Of a stretch of 64,000 nucleotides of DNA, positions 25,440-33,915 are shown one piece after another. The stretch comes from Nonomuraea coxensis DSM 45129 (GTDB taxonomy: Bacteria > Actinomycetota > Actinomycetes > Streptosporangiales > Streptosporangiaceae). The position numbers and the translations under genes are program-made. Every line of letters begins with the position of its first letter. Positions within the stretch are counted from its first letter, which is position 1. The notes beneath the pieces were generated by a model. It ran no database searches and was not told the DNA's origin. It worked only from the letters and a program-made list of their open reading frames with translations. The DNA lies in the NCBI RefSeq assembly GCF_019397265.1, contig NZ_CP068985.1, forward strand, positions 5,498,501-5,562,500. The letters are read 5' to 3'.

Positions 25440-26834
25440 GTGCGCGCACTGGCACGTAAGGGCAAGTCGGCCGCGGTGCGGCTCTATCGGGGGTACAACC
25501 GGCGCAAGGCGCGGAACGCGCCACCCCCCTCGACACGGCGGATCCGCATCCTGCTGCTGCACGCCCACGGCATGGGCGGCACGATCAGGACCGTGTTCAA
25601 CCTGGCCGGCTACCTGGCCGAGGAGCACGACGTGGAGATCGTGAGCATCCTGAAGGAGGCCGAGGAGCCGTTCTTCCCCATCGACCCGCGGGTGCGCTTC
25701 CGCTTCCTGGACGACCGGCTGCGGCCGAGCCGCAACCCGCTGCGCCTGCTGCTCTCCAAGCGGCCGAGCCGGTTGATCCCGAAGGAGGAGTCGGCCTACC
25801 ACCGCTTCAACCTCTGGACCGACCTGCGGCTCGCCCGCTACATCCGCTCGCTCGACACGGGCGTGCTCATGGGCACCCGCCCGGGGCTCAACCTCGCGAT
25901 GGCCCAGTTGGCGCAGCCAGGCGTGATCACGATCGGGCAGGAGCACGTGGCGCTGCGCACGCAGCCCGAGCCGGTGCAGAAGCTCATCAAGTGGCGCTAC
26001 CGCCGTCTCGACGCCCTCGTCACCCTCACCAGGGCCGATCTGAACGACTACCGCGAGACGCTGCCGAAGAAGCCGCGCAAGCTCACCCGCATCCCCAACG
26101 CCGTGCCGCCGATGACCGGCGACCCGTCCAAGCTGGACGCCAAGGTCGCCGTCGCGGTCGGCCGCATGACCCGGATCAAGGGCTTCCACCGGCTCATCAC
26201 CGCCTGGGAGACCGTCGCCGCCGCCCACCCCGACTGGACGCTGCGCATCTTCGGCGCCGGGCCGCAGGAGGACAACCTGCGGACGCAGATCGCCGAGGCG
26301 GGGCTGCAGGACAAGGTCGAGCTGCCGGGGCCGACCACCGACGTCGGCGCCGAGCTGGAGAAGGCGTCGCTGTACGTGATGAGCTCGCGCCACGAGGGCT
26401 TCCCCATGACGGTCCTGGAGGCGATGGCCAAGGGGCTGGCGATCGTCAGCTTCAACAGCCCGCACGGCCCCAAGGAGATGATCAAGAACGAGGTGGACGG
26501 GCTGCTCATCAAGCCGCGCACGAACGCCAACCTCGCGGCCGGCATCATCCGGGTCATCGAGGACGAGCAGCTCCGCCGCGATCTGGGCACCCGCGCGCTG
26601 GAGACGGCGGCGACGTACAGCGTGGAGGAGGTCGGGCGGAAGTGGGACGCGCTGCTGGCCGAGCTGCTGGCCCGCCGCGACGGCAGCTACGTCCCGCGCA
26701 CGGCCCAGCCGCCCGCCGAGCCGGCCGCCCAGGCGCCCGTCCAGCCGGCCGCACCGGAGCCCCCTGCGCAGGCCGTCGCCGAGCCCCCCGTACGGCTCGC
26801 GGTGGTGCCGGTCGTTCCGGAGGTCACGCCCTGA
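25440..26834 (+). CDS. Glycosyltransferase family 4 (GT-B fold)
   Basis: The 464-residue product has a basic N-terminal extension, then an N-domain with LLHAHGMGGTIRTVFNLA. The C-terminal Rossmann half contains GRMTRIKGFHRLITAW and the nucleotide-sugar-binding SSRHEGFPMTVLEAMAKG with the EX7E pair. It should use a UDP- or GDP-sugar to glycosylate a cell-surface or glycolipid acceptor. The last 60 residues are Pro/Ala-rich and probably disordered. A run of G (AAAGGGGGA) lies about eight bases before the GTG start. No other envelope-polysaccharide gene is adjacent. Confidence 0.88.
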   Translation: MRALARKGKSAAVRLYRGYNRRKARNAPPPSTRRIRILLLHAHGMGGTIRTVFNLAGYLAEEHDVEIVSILKEAEEPFFPIDPRVRFRFLDDRLRPSRNPLRLLLSKRPSRLIPKEESAYHRFNLWTDLRLARYIRSLDTGVLMGTRPGLNLAMAQLAQPGVITIGQEHVALRTQPEPVQKLIKWRYRRLDALVTLTRADLNDYRETLPKKPRKLTRIPNAVPPMTGDPSKLDAKVAVAVGRMTRIKGFHRLITAWETVAAAHPDWTLRIFGAGPQEDNLRTQIAEAGLQDKVELPGPTTDVGAELEKASLYVMSSRHEGFPMTVLEAMAKGLAIVSFNSPHGPKEMIKNEVDGLLIKPRTNANLAAGIIRVIEDEQLRRDLGTRALETAATYSVEEVGRKWDALLAELLARRDGSYVPRTAQPPAEPAAQAPVQPAAPEPPAQAVAEPPVRLAVVPVVPEVTP

Positions 26835-26851
26835 TGCCGTGAGCCGGCGCC

Positions 26852-26905
26852 AGACCGCAAACATTCCTTCGCGAAGAACTGTTTGCGAAGAAGTGTTTGC
26901 GGTCT
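26852..26905. promoter_or_regulatory. Triple TGTTTGCG motif, probable ArsR-type operator
   Basis: AGACCGCAAACA (26852-26863) and TGTTTGCGGTCT (26894-26905) form a perfect 12-bp inverted repeat. A third direct TGTTTGCG copy lies at 26880-26887. The array ends 11 bases before the regulator ATG and covers its promoter, which suggests cooperative autorepression of the two-gene operon. Confidence 0.65.
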
Positions 26906-26916
26906 AGGGTGGAGCC

Positions 26917-27576
26917 ATGGCCGATTCCCGGGAGAGCGGCGTCGTCGTCCTCGACGCCAAAGGGTTGCGGGCGCTCGCCCACCCCGTCCGCGTCCAGCTC
27001 GTGGAGCTGCTGCGCAAGCACGGCCCCTCGACCGCCACCCGCCTCGCCGAACGCCTCGGCGTCAACTCCGGCACCGCCAGCTACCACCTGCGCAAGCTGG
27101 GCGCGGCCGGGTTCGTGGAGGAGGACGCCGAGCGCGGCAACGCCCGGGAGCGCTGGTGGCGGTCGATCCACCGCGTCACCCGGCTCAACGACGAAGGGCT
27201 CGCCGACGCCGAGCCGGAGGCCGTGCACGCCTACCTGCACTCCATCGCGGCCCTGTACAACCTGCGCACCCAGCAGGCGCTCAACGAGCTGCAGACCATG
27301 CCGCGCGGCTGGCGGCGGGTGCTCGACCTCAGTTCCTTCGCGCTGCGCCTCACCGAGGAGGAGGGGTGGCGGCTGCGGGAGGAGCTGGGCGAGGTGATCG
27401 CCCGCTACCGGCGCGACGGCGAGGAGGCGCCCCCGGACGCCCGGCGGGTGACGCTGATCACCGAGCTCCTGCCCGAACTCGACGACAGAGCCGGCAACGG
27501 GGCCGGCAACGGGGCCGGCAACGGGGCCGCTGACGGGACGGGCGGCGGGGCGGGCGGCGAGGCCGAGGGGGGCTGA
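26917..27576 (+). CDS. ArsR-family winged-helix regulator
   Basis: The 219-residue protein has an HTH_20/ArsR winged helix at about 15-90, with ALAHPVRVQLVELL and the recognition segment NSGTASYHLRKLG. A longer helical domain of unknown ligand follows. No metal-binding Cys motif typical of classical ArsR/SmtB is visible, so it probably senses an organic ligand. The C-terminus carries three GNGA-type repeats encoded by a 12-bp tandem repeat. Its TGA overlaps the transporter ATG by one base, so it likely controls that pump. Confidence 0.9.
   Translation: MADSRESGVVVLDAKGLRALAHPVRVQLVELLRKHGPSTATRLAERLGVNSGTASYHLRKLGAAGFVEEDAERGNARERWWRSIHRVTRLNDEGLADAEPEAVHAYLHSIAALYNLRTQQALNELQTMPRGWRRVLDLSSFALRLTEEEGWRLREELGEVIARYRRDGEEAPPDARRVTLITELLPELDDRAGNGAGNGAGNGAADGTGGGAGGEAEGG
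27490..27525 (+). repeat. Three 12-bp tandem repeats in the ArsR coding sequence
   Basis: GCCGGCAACGGG occurs three times without a gap (27490-27501, 27502-27513, 27514-27525). It encodes repeated Ala-Gly-Asn-Gly in a disordered tail, so copy number is likely to vary between strains. Confidence 0.9.
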
Positions 27577-28871
27577 TGGCCGCGACCGCGTTACCCAGGC
27601 CGCTCGCGGGGGTGCTGGCGGCCGTCGCCGTGTCGCTCACCGGCACGCGGGTGTCGGCCATCGCGGTGCCCTGGTTCGTGCTGGTGACCACCGGCAGCCC
27701 GGTCTGGACGGGCGTCGTGGCGTTCGCCGAGATGGCGCCGTACGTGGTGGTCAAGCTGATGGCCGGGCCACTGCTCGACCGGATCGGGCCGCGGCGCGTG
27801 TCGTTGACCGGTGACGTGGTGAGCGCGGCCGCGGCCGGGGCGATCGCGCTGCTGCACGCGCTGTCGCTGCTGCCGCTCGGCGTGCTGGCCGGGCTGGTCG
27901 CGGTCATCGGGGCGGCGCGCGGACCCGGCGACCTGGCCAAGTCGATCATGGTGCCCGAGGCGGCCGACCGGGGGCGGGTGCCGCTGGAGCGGGCCACCGG
28001 GCTGATGGGCGCGGTGGAGCGGCTGGCGCAGCTCGTCGGGCCGGTCGCGGGCGGCGCGACGGTCGCGGCGGTGGGCGCGCCGGCCGGGCTCGCGGTCAGC
28101 GCCGGCTGCTTCGCGCTGGGCTCGGTGGTGGTGGCCCTGGCGCTGCCGCGCGGCATGGGCCACCGCGCCCCCGCCCTTCCGGAGCGGGAGGACGGCGGGT
28201 CCGCGGGGTACTGGCGGCGGTTCGGGCAGGGGTGGGCGTTCCTGCGGGAGCAGCCGCTGCTGCTCGTCCTGATCGCCACCGTGGCGGTGACGAACCTGCT
28301 GGACGCGGCCTACGCCCAGGTGCTCGGGCCCGTGTGGGCCGAGGAGTCGGGCCACGGGCCCGCGGTGTGGGGTCTCAGCCGCGGCCTCATGGGGCTGACC
28401 GCGATCGGGGGCGGGCTGGTGGCGGCGGGGCTGGCGCACCGGCTGCGGCGGCGGCCGGTGTTCTTCGCCGCGTTCCTGGTGGCCGGGCCGCCGCAGTACC
28501 TGGTCCTGGCCGTGGACGGCGTGCCGGTGTGGGCGGTGATGGCGGTGTTCGGGGTGGGCGGGTTCTGCGGCGGGTTCCTCAACCCCATCCTGGGGGCGGT
28601 CGCGTACGAGCGGGTGCCCCGCGACCTGCTCGGCCGGGTGGGGGCGTTGCAGACGTCGCTGGCGTTCTCCGGGATCCCCGTCGCCGGGGTGCTGGCCGGG
28701 GCGGCGGTCGCGGCGGCCGGGCTCGCGCCGGTGCTGGTGGCATGCGGCGTGGTCTACGGGCTCACCACCACGCTCGCGGGGCTGCACCCGGCCGCCCGCG
28801 ACATGGACCGCCTCCGCGGCCAGGGCCCGCCCGCCTCCGACGCCGTGCCGGAGGCGGCCGGCAGCCCATGA
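27576..28871 (+). CDS. MFS transporter, probable efflux pump
   Basis: The 431-residue protein has about 12 hydrophobic segments and an MFS loop 2-3 motif near GPLLDRIGPRRVSL. It resembles MFS_3/enterobactin-exporter-like pumps and the actinomycete drug-efflux branch. The partner regulator overlaps its start, so the pair forms a ligand-inducible export cassette; the substrate is unknown. A short perfect hairpin begins at its stop codon, and a 24-bp tandem array follows between it and the convergent gene. Confidence 0.92.
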   Translation: MAATALPRPLAGVLAAVAVSLTGTRVSAIAVPWFVLVTTGSPVWTGVVAFAEMAPYVVVKLMAGPLLDRIGPRRVSLTGDVVSAAAAGAIALLHALSLLPLGVLAGLVAVIGAARGPGDLAKSIMVPEAADRGRVPLERATGLMGAVERLAQLVGPVAGGATVAAVGAPAGLAVSAGCFALGSVVVALALPRGMGHRAPALPEREDGGSAGYWRRFGQGWAFLREQPLLLVLIATVAVTNLLDAAYAQVLGPVWAEESGHGPAVWGLSRGLMGLTAIGGGLVAAGLAHRLRRRPVFFAAFLVAGPPQYLVLAVDGVPVWAVMAVFGVGGFCGGFLNPILGAVAYERVPRDLLGRVGALQTSLAFSGIPVAGVLAGAAVAAAGLAPVLVACGVVYGLTTTLAGLHPAARDMDRLRGQGPPASDAVPEAAGSP

Positions 28872-28886
28872 GGCCACAAGGCCTCA
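28869..28886 (+). terminator. Short hairpin at the MFS stop codon
   Basis: TGAGGCC (28869-28875, including the stop TGA) pairs with GGCCTCA (28880-28886) around an ACAA loop. It is short and lacks a U-tract, so termination is plausible but weak. Confidence 0.4.
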
Positions 28887-28964
28887 GGCGCCGGCCCGAG
28901 CGCGGGTCCGGGCGCCGGCCCAAGCGCGGGTTCAGGCGCGGGCCCAAGCGCGGGTTCAGGCGCG
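28887..28964. repeat. 24-bp tandem repeats between convergent genes
   Basis: Units at 28887-28910, 28911-28934 and 28935-28958 share the pattern GGCGCCGGCCCAAGCGCGGG with few changes; a partial fourth unit follows. Units 2 and 3 differ at one base. Unit 3 ends in the stop codon of the convergent hypothetical gene. Confidence 0.85.
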
Positions 28965-29306
28965 GTTGGCGCCTACTGGGGCGCGGAGCAGCATCGCGGC
29001 CACCTCGGGGGCCAGGATCGGGTCGTCGTGGAAGGCTGCCACGATGGCCGAGCGCAACGCCTCCCGGCCGTCGCCGGGGCGGGCGTCGCCGGTCGCCCTC
29101 GCCACTCGTTCGATGAGCCCTCGGGTGTGGGTGTCGCCGCGGCCGAACACCCGCTGCAGCACCCGCGTGCCGAGGGCGACCGGGGTGCCTGCGGCCGACT
29201 CCCTGGTCCTGGCCAGCACGCTCACGCCGTAGACGCCGATGGCGAGGGTGGCGAAGGGCATGACGTCGTCGGCGACGTCCACGAGCGTTTCCGTCGGAAT
29301 GGGCAT
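28956..29306 (-). CDS. Hypothetical 116-residue protein
   Basis: I do not recognise a family. The N-terminal third has a hydrophobic stretch (about 14-32) that could be one membrane helix or a buried helix. The rest is helical and charged, with an REALRSAIVAAFHDDPILAPEV segment that loosely recalls small effector-associated helical domains; that resemblance is weak. GGGGAGGG four bases upstream supports the ATG. The stop lies in the 24-bp tandem array. It is divergent from the YigZ-family gene. Confidence 0.7.
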   Translation of the reverse strand: MPIPTETLVDVADDVMPFATLAIGVYGVSVLARTRESAAGTPVALGTRVLQRVFGRGDTHTRGLIERVARATGDARPGDGREALRSAIVAAFHDDPILAPEVAAMLLRAPVGANRA

Positions 29307-29379
29307 GAGACCCTCCCCTGAGCTCCGAAGGCGATGGTAGCTCGCCGGGCCTCACCGGCGAGGGAATACCCTGTCGGAT

Positions 29380-30000
29380 GTGTCTGCCCCGTACCTCACC
29401 CTCACCGGCCCCGTCGAGCACGAGACCGAGGTGCGGCGCTCGCGCTTCATCTGCGCGGTCGCGCCCGCGCGCAGCGTGGAGGAGGCGGCGGCGTTCATCG
29501 CGGGGCGGCGGCGCGAGCACGCCGGCGCCACCCACAACTGCACGGCCTACGTCATCGGGCAGCGCGTCCAGAAGGGCGACGACGACGGCGAGCCGGGCGG
29601 CACCGCGGGCACCCCCATGGTGCAGGCGCTCGTGGGGCGCGGCTACAGCGACGTGGTGGCGGTGGTGACGCGCTACTTCGGCGGCGTGCTGCTCGGCGCG
29701 GGCGGGCTGGTGCGCGCCTACGGGTCCGCGGTGACGGAGACCCTGGACCGGGCCGAGCCGGTGCGGATGGTGCCGGCCAGGCGGGTGCGGGTGGCGGTGG
29801 CGCACGACCAGGCGGGCCGGGTGGAGAACGACCTGCGCGCCTCGCGGTACGCCCTCGAGGACGTCGCCTACGCCGCCCAGGTCACCTTCAGCGTGGCGGT
29901 CGGCGAGGACGAGGTGGCGGCCTTCACCGACTGGGTGGCGACGCTGACGGCGGGCCGCGCCCGGGTGAGCGTCGGCGAGGACGTGCACGTCCCCGCCTGA
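29380..30000 (+). CDS. YigZ/IMPACT family protein (UPF0029)
   Basis: The 206-residue product has the IMPACT/YigZ N-terminal domain with the conserved DDGEPGGTAGTPMVQAL and TRYFGGVLLGAGGLVRAYG segments, and a shorter C-terminal DUF1949-like domain. The bacterial role is unsettled; the fold resembles ribosomal protein S5 and EF-G domains. The start is a GTG at 29380; an ATG two bases earlier is out of frame. It ends three bases before the convergent isochorismate synthase gene. Confidence 0.92.
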   Translation: MSAPYLTLTGPVEHETEVRRSRFICAVAPARSVEEAAAFIAGRRREHAGATHNCTAYVIGQRVQKGDDDGEPGGTAGTPMVQALVGRGYSDVVAVVTRYFGGVLLGAGGLVRAYGSAVTETLDRAEPVRMVPARRVRVAVAHDQAGRVENDLRASRYALEDVAYAAQVTFSVAVGEDEVAAFTDWVATLTAGRARVSVGEDVHVPA

Positions 30001-30003
30001 GCG

Positions 30004-31236
30004 CTATCCCTCCAGGGCGTACTGCATGACGCGGAACTTGGCCTGCGCCTCGGCCAGTTCGGCGGCCGGGTCGGAGTCGCCCATGATGCCGCAGCCGGCG
30101 AACAGCCGGGCCCGCCGCCCCCGCACCAGCCCCGAGCGCAGCGCGATGCCCCACTCGCCGTCGCCGTTGGCGTCGATCCAGCCGACCGGCCCGGCGTAGC
30201 CGGCGCGGTCCATGCCCTCCAGCTCGCGGATGAGCTTGGACGCCAGGTCGGTCGGGGTGCCGCCGACGGCGGCCGTCGGGTGCATGGCGGCGACCACGTC
30301 GAGCACCGACGCCCCGTCGGCGAGCCGCCCGGTGACGTGGCTGGCGAGGTGCTGGACGTTGGGCAGCACGAGCAGTTCGGGCTCGTCGGGCGTCTCCAGC
30401 GACGAGCAGAGCGGCCCGAGCGCGGTGCGGACGGAGGCGATCGCGCACTCGTGCTCGTGCCGGTCCTTGGCGGAGGCGAGCAGCGCGGCCCCGCGGGCGA
30501 GGTCGTCGGCGGGGCCGGTGCCGCGCGCGGTCGTGCCGGCCAGCACCAGCGACTCGATCTCCTGGCCGGTGCGCCGGATGAGCAGCTCGGGCGTGGCGCC
30601 GACCAGCCCGGCGACGGAGAAGGTGTAGCACTCGGGGTAGCGGCGGGCCAGCCGCGACAGCAGCAGCCGCACGTCGATGGCCCGCTCGGCGGTGGCGACC
30701 AGGTCGCGGGCGAGCACGACCTTCTCCAGCTCGCCGTCGCGGATGCGGGCGGCGGCGCGGGCCACCACGTGCTCCCACTCGGGCGCGGTGAGGCTGCCGT
30801 CGCCGTAGCTGATGCGGCCGGGGTCGAGGACCGGCGTGACGGTCCCGAGCGGCGCGTCGCCGATCGTGGTCAGCCAGGCGCGGCCGTCGCGGCGGGCCAG
30901 CACGGCCTGCGGCACGACGAGCACCGAGCCGGGCGCGTCCTCGTCGAAGGTGAAGCTGCCGAACGCGACCGGGCCGGTGCCCGGCCCTCCGTTGTCGGCG
31001 CCGGGGAACCCGGCCCCGCCGAGCACGCCGGCCAGCCACTCGCGGGCCCAGGCGAAGCGGCCCGAGCCCGGGGGCACGGCGACGCGGGCCGCCTCACCCC
31101 ATCCGACGATCCCCTCACCGTTCCTGATCCAGGCGTACGGCGACGACCTGGGCAGGGAGGCCAGCAGGTCGCCGGGATCGCCGACGGGTGTGGTGCGAAC
31201 CGGCAGCGGGCGGGTTGTTCCGAGCGCGACACTCAC
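30004..31236 (-). CDS. Isochorismate synthase (MenF/DhbC/EntC family)
   Basis: The 410-residue protein has a chorismate-binding domain with KVVLARDL, LAGTTARGTG, HPTAAVGGTP and FAGCGIMGDSDP segments. It converts chorismate to isochorismate, the entry to menaquinone or to 2,3-dihydroxybenzoate/salicylate siderophores. No men or siderophore genes adjoin, so the pathway cannot be decided by context; an actinomycete would need it for menaquinone. The start is taken at 31236, just upstream of the conserved N-terminus. Confidence 0.92.
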   Translation of the reverse strand: MSVALGTTRPLPVRTTPVGDPGDLLASLPRSSPYAWIRNGEGIVGWGEAARVAVPPGSGRFAWAREWLAGVLGGAGFPGADNGGPGTGPVAFGSFTFDEDAPGSVLVVPQAVLARRDGRAWLTTIGDAPLGTVTPVLDPGRISYGDGSLTAPEWEHVVARAAARIRDGELEKVVLARDLVATAERAIDVRLLLSRLARRYPECYTFSVAGLVGATPELLIRRTGQEIESLVLAGTTARGTGPADDLARGAALLASAKDRHEHECAIASVRTALGPLCSSLETPDEPELLVLPNVQHLASHVTGRLADGASVLDVVAAMHPTAAVGGTPTDLASKLIRELEGMDRAGYAGPVGWIDANGDGEWGIALRSGLVRGRRARLFAGCGIMGDSDPAAELAEAQAKFRVMQYALEG

Positions 31237-31451
31237 TCAAGACATGCTATGCGTCACCTGAACATGTTCGACTCGGACCCCCACGAATGCCACGTTAAGG
31301 CAAGCGAATCGGGAAAAAGCGGATGGCGTGCGGGCTGCGGCCGGCCCGTCCGGGCTTCGGCCTGTCAAGCCGTCATATGAAGTCGGTCCTGAAACGGCAG
31401 AGCCGCCCGGACCCGATGGCCGGGGCCGGGCCGGCTCTCTACCGTGGGGCC

Positions 31452-32297
31452 ATGATCGGTCGCCTGACCCATGTCCTCGCCGCAGCCAGTGTCCTCACCG
31501 GTTCGGTCACGGCGCCGGCCGCCGCGGCCACCGCCGCGGCGCAGCCCGTCCCCGAGGTCATGGCCGCTCTCGGCGACTCCATCTCCACCGGCTTCAACGC
31601 CTGCGGCTGGTACGTCTCCTGCACCTCGCGCTCGTGGTCGGCGGGCGACCACGCCGCCGTCTCCAGCCACTACCTGCGCCTGTCGAAGCTGTCTGGAACG
31701 CTCCAGGGCCACAACCTCAACTTCGCCGTCCCCGGCGCGACCAGCGCCGACCTGCTCGGCCAGGTGAGGAAGGCGGTCGAGGCCAAGGCCGACTACGTGA
31801 CCGTCCTCATCGGCGCCACCGACGCCTGCGTGCGCACCGAGAAGGCGATGACCCCGGTCGCCACCTACCGGCGGCGCCTGGAGACCGCCCTGGACACGCT
31901 GCGCGCCGGGATGCCGCAGGCGCGGGTGCTGGTCGCGAGCATCCCCGACCTGCGGCGGCTGTGGCAGGTCGGCAAGGACCACCCGGTGGCCCGTACGTTC
32001 TGGACGCTCGGCCGGGTCTGCCCGTCGATGCTGGCCAGCCCGTCGTCGGTGAAGAAGGCCGACGTCGAGCGCCGGGCCCGGGTGCGGGCGCGGGTGATCG
32101 ACTACAACCGCGCCGCCGCCGAGGTCTGCGCCGCCTACGGCCCGCAGTGCGACACCGACGGCGGCGCGGTCTTCTCCTTCCCGTTCACGCTGGAGCACGT
32201 CAGCAAGTGGGACTTCTTCCACCCCAGCGCGGCCGGGCAGCGGGTGCTGGCCGCGCAGACCTTCGGCCGCGGCTTCGACTGGATCGACCTGCGCTGA
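31452..32297 (+). CDS. Secreted SGNH/GDSL hydrolase
   Basis: The 281-residue product has a signal peptide (about 1-30, Ala-rich with AAA cleavage) and an SGNH fold. Block I is GDSIS with Ser43 as the nucleophile, and block V is Asp254/His257 in KWDFFHPS. Several Cys residues suggest disulfides outside the cell. Such enzymes are esterases or lipases acting on lipids or acetylated polymers. It ends 12 bases from the convergent secreted nuclease gene. The roughly 215-bp region upstream holds a GAACATGTTC palindrome at 31260-31269 and no gene. Confidence 0.9.
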   Translation: MIGRLTHVLAAASVLTGSVTAPAAAATAAAQPVPEVMAALGDSISTGFNACGWYVSCTSRSWSAGDHAAVSSHYLRLSKLSGTLQGHNLNFAVPGATSADLLGQVRKAVEAKADYVTVLIGATDACVRTEKAMTPVATYRRRLETALDTLRAGMPQARVLVASIPDLRRLWQVGKDHPVARTFWTLGRVCPSMLASPSSVKKADVERRARVRARVIDYNRAAAEVCAAYGPQCDTDGGAVFSFPFTLEHVSKWDFFHPSAAGQRVLAAQTFGRGFDWIDLR

Positions 32298-32309
32298 TCC
32301 GCGGCCTCG

Positions 32310-33023
32310 TCATCGGCACTGCGCCAGCATCGCCTTCTTGTCCGCCGGGGTGACCGGCACCCCGTACTTCACGGCGACCTGGGCGAAGCGGGTGACGTAC
32401 GCGCAGCGCACCCGCCGCTGCGGCGGCAGCCAGCCCGACGGCCCCGAGGCGTCCTTCTCCTCGTTGGCCGCGCCGGCCACGGGCAGCAGGTTGAGCGGGT
32501 CGTTGGCGAAGTCGAGCCGCTTCGACATGGGCCAGCGCGGCGCGCCCATGCGCCAGCCGTAGTTGAGCGGCACCACGTGGTCGACCTGCACCTCGCCCGC
32601 GCGGTTCTTGTGCCAGCGGATGAGCCGGCCGGTGTAGGGGTCCTCCAGGGTCAGCGACACGACCTCGCAGCGCGAGCCCGCGCGGTACTTCACGTCCCGG
32701 CCGTCGCGGGCCAGCAGGTCGTCGCGGGTGCGGCAGCCGTTGCCCGCGTACGGCACGCCGGGCGCGGTGTCGGCCCAGTTCTCGCCGAAGCGGGTGCGCT
32801 CGTAGCCGGCGTTGGAACCGAGCCCCCGGGTGCGCAGCCGCCGGATGAGGGCGCGTGCCTCGGCCTTGTCGGCGTTGGAGATGATGGGGGCCAGACCGGG
32901 TAAGGTGCCGCCGGCGTTGCCCAGCGGGCTGGCCGCCGTGGCCGGTGGCGTCCTGGCCGTGCCGACGAAGGAAACGACGATGATGGCTCCCGCGAGAAGG
33001 GCGATGGCGTCCTTCGTACTCAA
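32310..33023 (-). CDS. Secreted HNH endonuclease (DUF1524/GmrSD C-terminal type)
   Basis: The product of about 237 residues starts with one hydrophobic segment serving as a signal or anchor, followed by a DUF1524-type HNH domain. The catalytic VDHVVPL motif has Asp148-His149, followed by FANDPLNLLPV and a WLPPQRRVRCAYVTRF segment. Such actinomycete proteins are taken to be extracellular nucleases. The frame is open to 33038, but GGAGG sits five bases before a TTG at 33023, which I prefer as the start. It is divergent from the fluoride-channel genes. Confidence 0.88.
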   Translation of the reverse strand: MSTKDAIALLAGAIIVVSFVGTARTPPATAASPLGNAGGTLPGLAPIISNADKAEARALIRRLRTRGLGSNAGYERTRFGENWADTAPGVPYAGNGCRTRDDLLARDGRDVKYRAGSRCEVVSLTLEDPYTGRLIRWHKNRAGEVQVDHVVPLNYGWRMGAPRWPMSKRLDFANDPLNLLPVAGAANEEKDASGPSGWLPPQRRVRCAYVTRFAQVAVKYGVPVTPADKKAMLAQCR

Positions 33024-33097
33024 TCGGGCCTCCGACAACGCTTCCAGATCTCTAGAGAAATTCCCGGCTTGAGTTGTTCCGACACGGGGAGGATTGC

Positions 33098-33559
33098 GTG
33101 ACCCAACGCCCGATCGATCCGGACGTCGATCTCCACGTCCCGGCGCAGCGCGCCGAGCTGCACTGGCCGGTCCTGGCCGCCATCGCGGCGGGCGGCGCGC
33201 TCGGGGCGCTGGCCCGCCACGGCGCGCAGTCCGCGCTGCCGGCCCCGCCGGGCGGGTTCCCGTGGGCGACGTTCGGGGTCAACGTGTCGGGCTGCCTGCT
33301 CATCGGCGTGCTCATGGTGGTGATCACCGAGGTGCGGCCGGCGCACCGGCTCGTGCGGCCGTTCCTCGGCGTGGGGGTGCTGGGCGGCTACACGACGTTC
33401 TCGGCGTACGTGGCGGACATCCGGCGGGTGGTCGAGGCGGGCGCTCCGGTCGTCGGGCTGGCCTACCTGGCCGCCACGCTGGCCGCGGCGCTGGCGGCCG
33501 TCGCCGCCGGCATGTGGCTGACCCGGCGCCTCGCCGGGAGGCGGGCGGCTGCGGGATGA
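33098..33559 (+). CDS. crcB: Fluoride channel subunit CrcB/FluC (copy 1)
   Basis: The 153-residue protein has four transmembrane helices and the FluC signatures GGALGALARH, FGVNVSGCLLIG and GGYTTFSAY. It exports fluoride as a dimer. The N-terminal 25 residues are polar and cytoplasmic. GGGGAGG five bases before the GTG sets the start. The second copy overlaps its stop by four bases (ATGA). Paired copies usually form antiparallel heterodimers. No fluoride riboswitch was recognised upstream. Confidence 0.93.
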   Translation: MTQRPIDPDVDLHVPAQRAELHWPVLAAIAAGGALGALARHGAQSALPAPPGGFPWATFGVNVSGCLLIGVLMVVITEVRPAHRLVRPFLGVGVLGGYTTFSAYVADIRRVVEAGAPVVGLAYLAATLAAALAAVAAGMWLTRRLAGRRAAAG

Positions 33560-33915
33560 CGCTGCTGCTGATCGTGGCGGGCGCGGCGGTGGGCGCGCCG
33601 CTGCGCTACCTCGCCGACCGGGCGGTGCAGGCCCGGCACGACACGGTCTTCCCGTGGGGGACGCTCGCCGTCAACGTGGCCGGGTCGGCGCTGCTGGGGT
33701 TCCTGGCCGCGCTGCCGGTGGACGGCGGGCTGATGGCGCTGGCCGGCACCGGGTTCTGCGGGGCGCTGACGACGTACTCGACGTTCGGCTACGAGACGGT
33801 GCGGCTGATGGAGGAGGGCGCCCGCTTCCACGCGGTGGCCAACGCCGCCGCGAGCATCGTCGCCGGGCTCGGCGCGGCCTACTGCGGCGCGGCCCTGGCC
33901 CAGGCGTTCATGTGA
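33556..33915 (+). CDS. crcB: Fluoride channel subunit CrcB/FluC (copy 2)
   Basis: The 119-residue protein has four transmembrane helices with GAAVGAPLRYLAD, LAVNVAGSALLGF and GFCGALTTYSTFGYE, the FluC motifs that line the pore and hold the central Na+. It lacks the N-terminal tail of copy 1, consistent with a differently oriented partner subunit. Its 3' end overlaps the convergent phosphoesterase gene by eight bases. Confidence 0.93.
   Translation: MTLLLIVAGAAVGAPLRYLADRAVQARHDTVFPWGTLAVNVAGSALLGFLAALPVDGGLMALAGTGFCGALTTYSTFGYETVRLMEEGARFHAVANAAASIVAGLGAAYCGAALAQAFM

Noticed and set aside
31260..31269. GAACATGTTC palindrome considered as a second LexA box
   Set aside because: The half-sites are separated by two bases instead of the four of the actinobacterial SOS box, so LexA binding is unlikely.
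33060..33097. Fluoride riboswitch ahead of the crcB pair
   Set aside because: The short leader has neither the conserved pseudoknot elements nor enough length; the upstream region is the divergent nuclease gene.
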